Source of the DNA: Fischerella sp.
GTDB lineage: Bacteria > Cyanobacteriota > Cyanobacteriia > Cyanobacteriales > Nostocaceae
Assembly: GCA_026419705.1 (NCBI GenBank)
Contig: JANZYY010000221.1
Location: 1-8,058 of the forward strand
DNA: 8,058 nucleotides
Direction of reading: 5' to 3'
Shown here: one piece after another, positions 6,385 to 8,058 of the stretch
How the letters are laid out: every line of letters begins with the position of its first letter
Numbering within the stretch: the first letter of the stretch is position 1
Translations under genes and position numbers: made by a program
Notes under the pieces: model-generated
What the model saw: the letters and a program-made list of their open reading frames with translations, nothing else
The model's database searches: none
What the model was told of the DNA's origin: nothing

Positions 6385-6409
6385 CCAAAACTGGGTTTTG
6401 GATTTTTTT
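6385..6409 (+). terminator. Intrinsic (rho-independent) terminator
   Basis: CCAAAAC (6385-6391), loop TGG, GTTTTGG (6395-6401), then ATTTTTTT (6402-6409): a perfect 7-bp stem followed by a seven-T run. It closes the unit started by the promoter at 5872, giving a predicted transcript of about 500 nt. It also isolates that unit from the 55-codon gene and mgtE downstream. Confidence 0.8.
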
Positions 6410-6560
6410 GCATTGGCAATATTTCTGTAAGTCTTTTGATGTGAATTAATCTCCCTTGCAGTCTCAACGAAGGCTAATTTTTTCTTGTTTAGATTGGAAA
6501 TTTAGCCTGACAAACTGCGCTAACTTGTCGTGCCTTGATATCAGTAAAGGAGATAAAACA

Positions 6561-6728
6561 ATGAACGAATTTTTTCTATGTGTCACTGAAAAAGTATTGG
6601 AAATGTTCGTAGAAAAAGCCTTATCACTGTTTGCAGAATACTTAATTACCGAATTGATCAAAGAATCAATAAATCAAGCCCAAAGACGTCGCCAAACTCA
6701 AGATTTGAAGCGTATAAAGCGTATTTAA
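6561..6728 (+). CDS. Unrecognised 55-residue amphipathic small protein
   Basis: The ATG at 6561 has a good Shine-Dalgarno AAGGAG (6547-6552) 8 bases upstream. The frame is open further upstream, from about 6456, but that part has no comparable start context, so I use 6561. The protein begins MNEFFLCVTEKVLEMFVEKA and is helical in character: hydrophobic residues recur every three to four positions through about residue 38 (LSLFAEYLITELIKESINQ), followed by a strongly basic tail (QRRRQTQDLKRIKRI). There is no signal peptide or clear membrane span; an amphipathic membrane-surface helix or a small oligomeric protein is possible. It lies 212 bp before mgtE on the same strand with no visible terminator between, so co-transcription is possible. 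I do not recognise the family. Confidence 0.6.
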   Translation: MNEFFLCVTEKVLEMFVEKALSLFAEYLITELIKESINQAQRRRQTQDLKRIKRI

Positions 6729-6773
6729 CTGGAAAAGCAGATGGAAATTTCAACAGCGCCAGGTACCTAGTAA

Positions 6774-6803
6774 TTGGGAATTGAGGTCTCGCACTCAGAT
6801 AAT
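6774..6803 (+). promoter_or_regulatory. Possible promoter for mgtE
   Basis: TTGGGA (6774-6779, 4 of 6 to consensus), 18 bp, GATAAT (6798-6803, 5 of 6). It would give mgtE a leader of about 130 nt. The match is modest. Confidence 0.3.
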
Positions 6804-6827
6804 TTTCTATCAAAAATTAAGCATTCC

Positions 6828-6926
6828 GACTCGATCAAGTCGTCGCTAGGTGTTTTGACCAAATTGGGATGTTTCCGTTTTGAGTCGCGTTGAAATCAGA
6901 GTTTTGTTTGCCAGAGTAATAACTCT
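6828..6926 (+). promoter_or_regulatory. mgtE leader with alternative stems
   Basis: CGACT (6828-6832) can pair with AGTCG (6839-6843), or CGACTC (6828-6833) with GAGTCG (6882-6887); these exclude each other. A separate hairpin AGAGT-AATA-ACTCT (6913-6926) ends four bases before the mgtE Shine-Dalgarno, and a second AGAGT copy (6898-6902) could replace its left arm. I see no M-box consensus. Regulation is inferred only. Confidence 0.3.
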
Positions 6927-6940
6927 AATGGAGGTAAGGT

Positions 6941-8058
6941 ATGCGTCATAATGCTTTAAATAATCTGTCTTTAAAGCCCCATGCTTTAGAAACAGCTAAA
7001 CAAACAGCAAATCAGTTAGATGTCAAAGAATTAGTGCAATCGCTCGGTGAAATTGAACCGAAAAAACGGGTGCTAGCTTTTCGCTTACTCGAAAAAAGTA
7101 AAGCGATCGCCGTCTTTGAATATTTGACTCCCCATCAGCAAGCAGACTTGATTTGGGAGATGGAAAATCCCGAAGTGATGACCATTCTCGAAGCTCTCGA
7201 TCCGAACGATCGAGTCAAGCTGTTTGAAGAATTACCTGCTAAAATCACCAAGCGTCTGATTGCTAACTTGAGTCCAAAAGCACGTGAAGCCGTTAACTTG
7301 CTCTTGGGATATCCAGAGCGCACTGTGGGAAGGTTAATGAGTCTGCGTTACCTAGCTGTCCGCAATCACATCACAGTTGGTGCAGCTTTAGCTTCGGTGC
7401 GGGAATCTCAACTGCGAGATGATCAACTAGAGATGGTCTTTCTGATTGACTCAGAACGGTTTTATCGGGGATTTGTCCGGACAGTGCGCTTAATTAAAGC
7501 TAATCCTGATACACCAATTGAAATGCTGCTAGATGGATCTGGTGTTGCTATCCGCGCCACAGATCCAGAAATGCAAGCAGCAAAAATGCTCAAAGATACT
7601 GACTTGCCAGCTTTACCCGTAGTAGATAGCGAAGGACGACTGTTGGGGGATATTACCTTCAATGATGTGATTGACTTAATTCAAGAAGAAGCCACCGAAG
7701 CTGCTTTATCTCAAGCTGGTGTCGGTAACTTATTATCCCGCGATAAAGTGTGGAGCGATCGCCTTGTTAGGGGTAGCGCTTGGTACTCAATCCGACTGCG
7801 AATTTTGTTCTTAATCGTCACCCTCATTGGCGGGATGCTTGTTGGTGGACTCATTGAACAGTTTGAAGAAATTTTGGAATCTGTCATTGCTGCAGCCGTA
7901 TTCATTCCCTTGGTAATGGATATGGGCGGTAATGTTGGTACTCAGTCGACGACTATCTTTGCACGGGGATTAGCTTGGAATCATATTAACGTCAATCAAA
8001 TTATCCCCTATTTGTTGCGAGAAGTTCGCATCGGGGCGATGATGGGTCTAATTTTAGG
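6941..8058 (+). CDS. mgtE: Magnesium transporter MgtE (3' end cut by window)
   Basis: A Mg2+ channel/transporter of the inner membrane. 372 codons are visible and the frame is open at the window end; the family is usually about 450 residues, so roughly the last 80-100 are missing. In order: a helical N domain (about 28-125, ALxxLxP-like repeats as in EYLTPHQQADLIWEM), CBS domain 1 (about 127-190, from RTVGRLMSLRYLAV), CBS domain 2 (about 193-250, DLPALPVVDSEGRLLGDIT), a linker corresponding to the plug helix, membrane helix 1 (about 286-305) and helix 2 (about 313-328) running into GGNVGTQ at 329-335, the family signature. In known MgtE proteins the N and CBS domains bind Mg2+ and close the pore. 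The pore Asp of later helices is outside the window. ATG 6941 has GGAGG (6930-6934) 6 bases upstream. Confidence 0.95.
   Translation, partial: MRHNALNNLSLKPHALETAKQTANQLDVKELVQSLGEIEPKKRVLAFRLLEKSKAIAVFEYLTPHQQADLIWEMENPEVMTILEALDPNDRVKLFEELPAKITKRLIANLSPKAREAVNLLLGYPERTVGRLMSLRYLAVRNHITVGAALASVRESQLRDDQLEMVFLIDSERFYRGFVRTVRLIKANPDTPIEMLLDGSGVAIRATDPEMQAAKMLKDTDLPALPVVDSEGRLLGDITFNDVIDLIQEEATEAALSQAGVGNLLSRDKVWSDRLVRGSAWYSIRLRILFLIVTLIGGMLVGGLIEQFEEILESVIAAAVFIPLVMDMGGNVGTQSTTIFARGLAWNHINVNQIIPYLLREVRIGAMMGLIL

Noticed and set aside
5907..6409. Group II intron or other known large ribozyme
   Set aside because: No GUGYG 5' end, no recognisable domain V hairpin and no intron protein; the unit has its own promoter and terminator instead.
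6456..6560. Longer version of the 55-residue protein starting near 6456
   Set aside because: The extension has no ATG with a ribosome site and ordinary composition, while ATG 6561 has AAGGAG at ideal spacing.
6729..6940. M-box riboswitch ahead of mgtE
   Set aside because: I cannot find the conserved M-box core, and only short alternative stems are visible.
1..8058. CRISPR array, tRNA, rRNA or insertion sequence
   Set aside because: I see no regularly spaced direct repeats, no cloverleaf with a T-arm motif, no rRNA sequence, and no transposase frame or terminal inverted repeats with target duplication.

Overview
The window looks like chromosomal DNA of a filamentous, Nostoc/Anabaena-type cyanobacterium. 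Evidence: six perfect HIP1 octamers GCGATCGC (starting at 1575, 3769, 4659, 5227, 7103 and 7755), AT-rich intergenic DNA carrying short palindromic or interspersed repeats of the Nostoc kind, a Ser/Thr kinase with a four-cysteine N-terminus fused to WD40 repeats, and a cyanobacterial-type DUF2993 protein. The genus is an inference; no rRNA or other marker gene is present.

Layout. 1-159 is a leader without a supported gene. 160-1497 (+) encodes a lipoprotein solute-binding protein of an ABC sugar-type importer, with no permease or ATPase gene beside it. It converges on, and overlaps by 26 bp, a 716-residue transmembrane Ser/Thr kinase with a WD40 propeller (1472-3622, -). Directly upstream of that kinase, about 3625-4345 (-), is a decayed NB-ARC (STAND NTPase) gene of the WD40-linked type. 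It has no intact reading frame, but successive frames can be read through its helical domains. 4346-4748 holds only an interspersed repeat, a HIP1 site and an inverted repeat. 4749-5543 (-) encodes a DUF2993 protein. 5586-5870 holds two small palindromes.

5872-6409 (+) is the most unusual part. A near-consensus sigma70 promoter (TTGACT, 17 bp, TATAAT) is followed by two very short ORFs with good Shine-Dalgarno sites (41 and 25 codons), many hairpins and a clean intrinsic terminator. One hairpin pair is mutually exclusive and covers the ribosome site of the second ORF. I do not recognise either peptide. The unit may be a small-peptide operon, a structured RNA, or both. A 55-residue amphipathic, basic-tailed small protein (6561-6728, +) follows, and then mgtE (6941 onward, +), a Mg2+ channel/transporter cut by the window end after 372 codons.

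How the genes relate. The binding protein and the kinase, whose propeller is predicted to be extracytoplasmic, could both act in the periplasm, but convergent orientation argues against an operon. The dead NB-ARC gene and the live WD40 kinase belong to two repeat-rich signalling families that are abundant in filamentous cyanobacteria. The small ORFs lie on the same strand as mgtE and upstream of it, but the terminator at 6385-6409 separates the first two from it.
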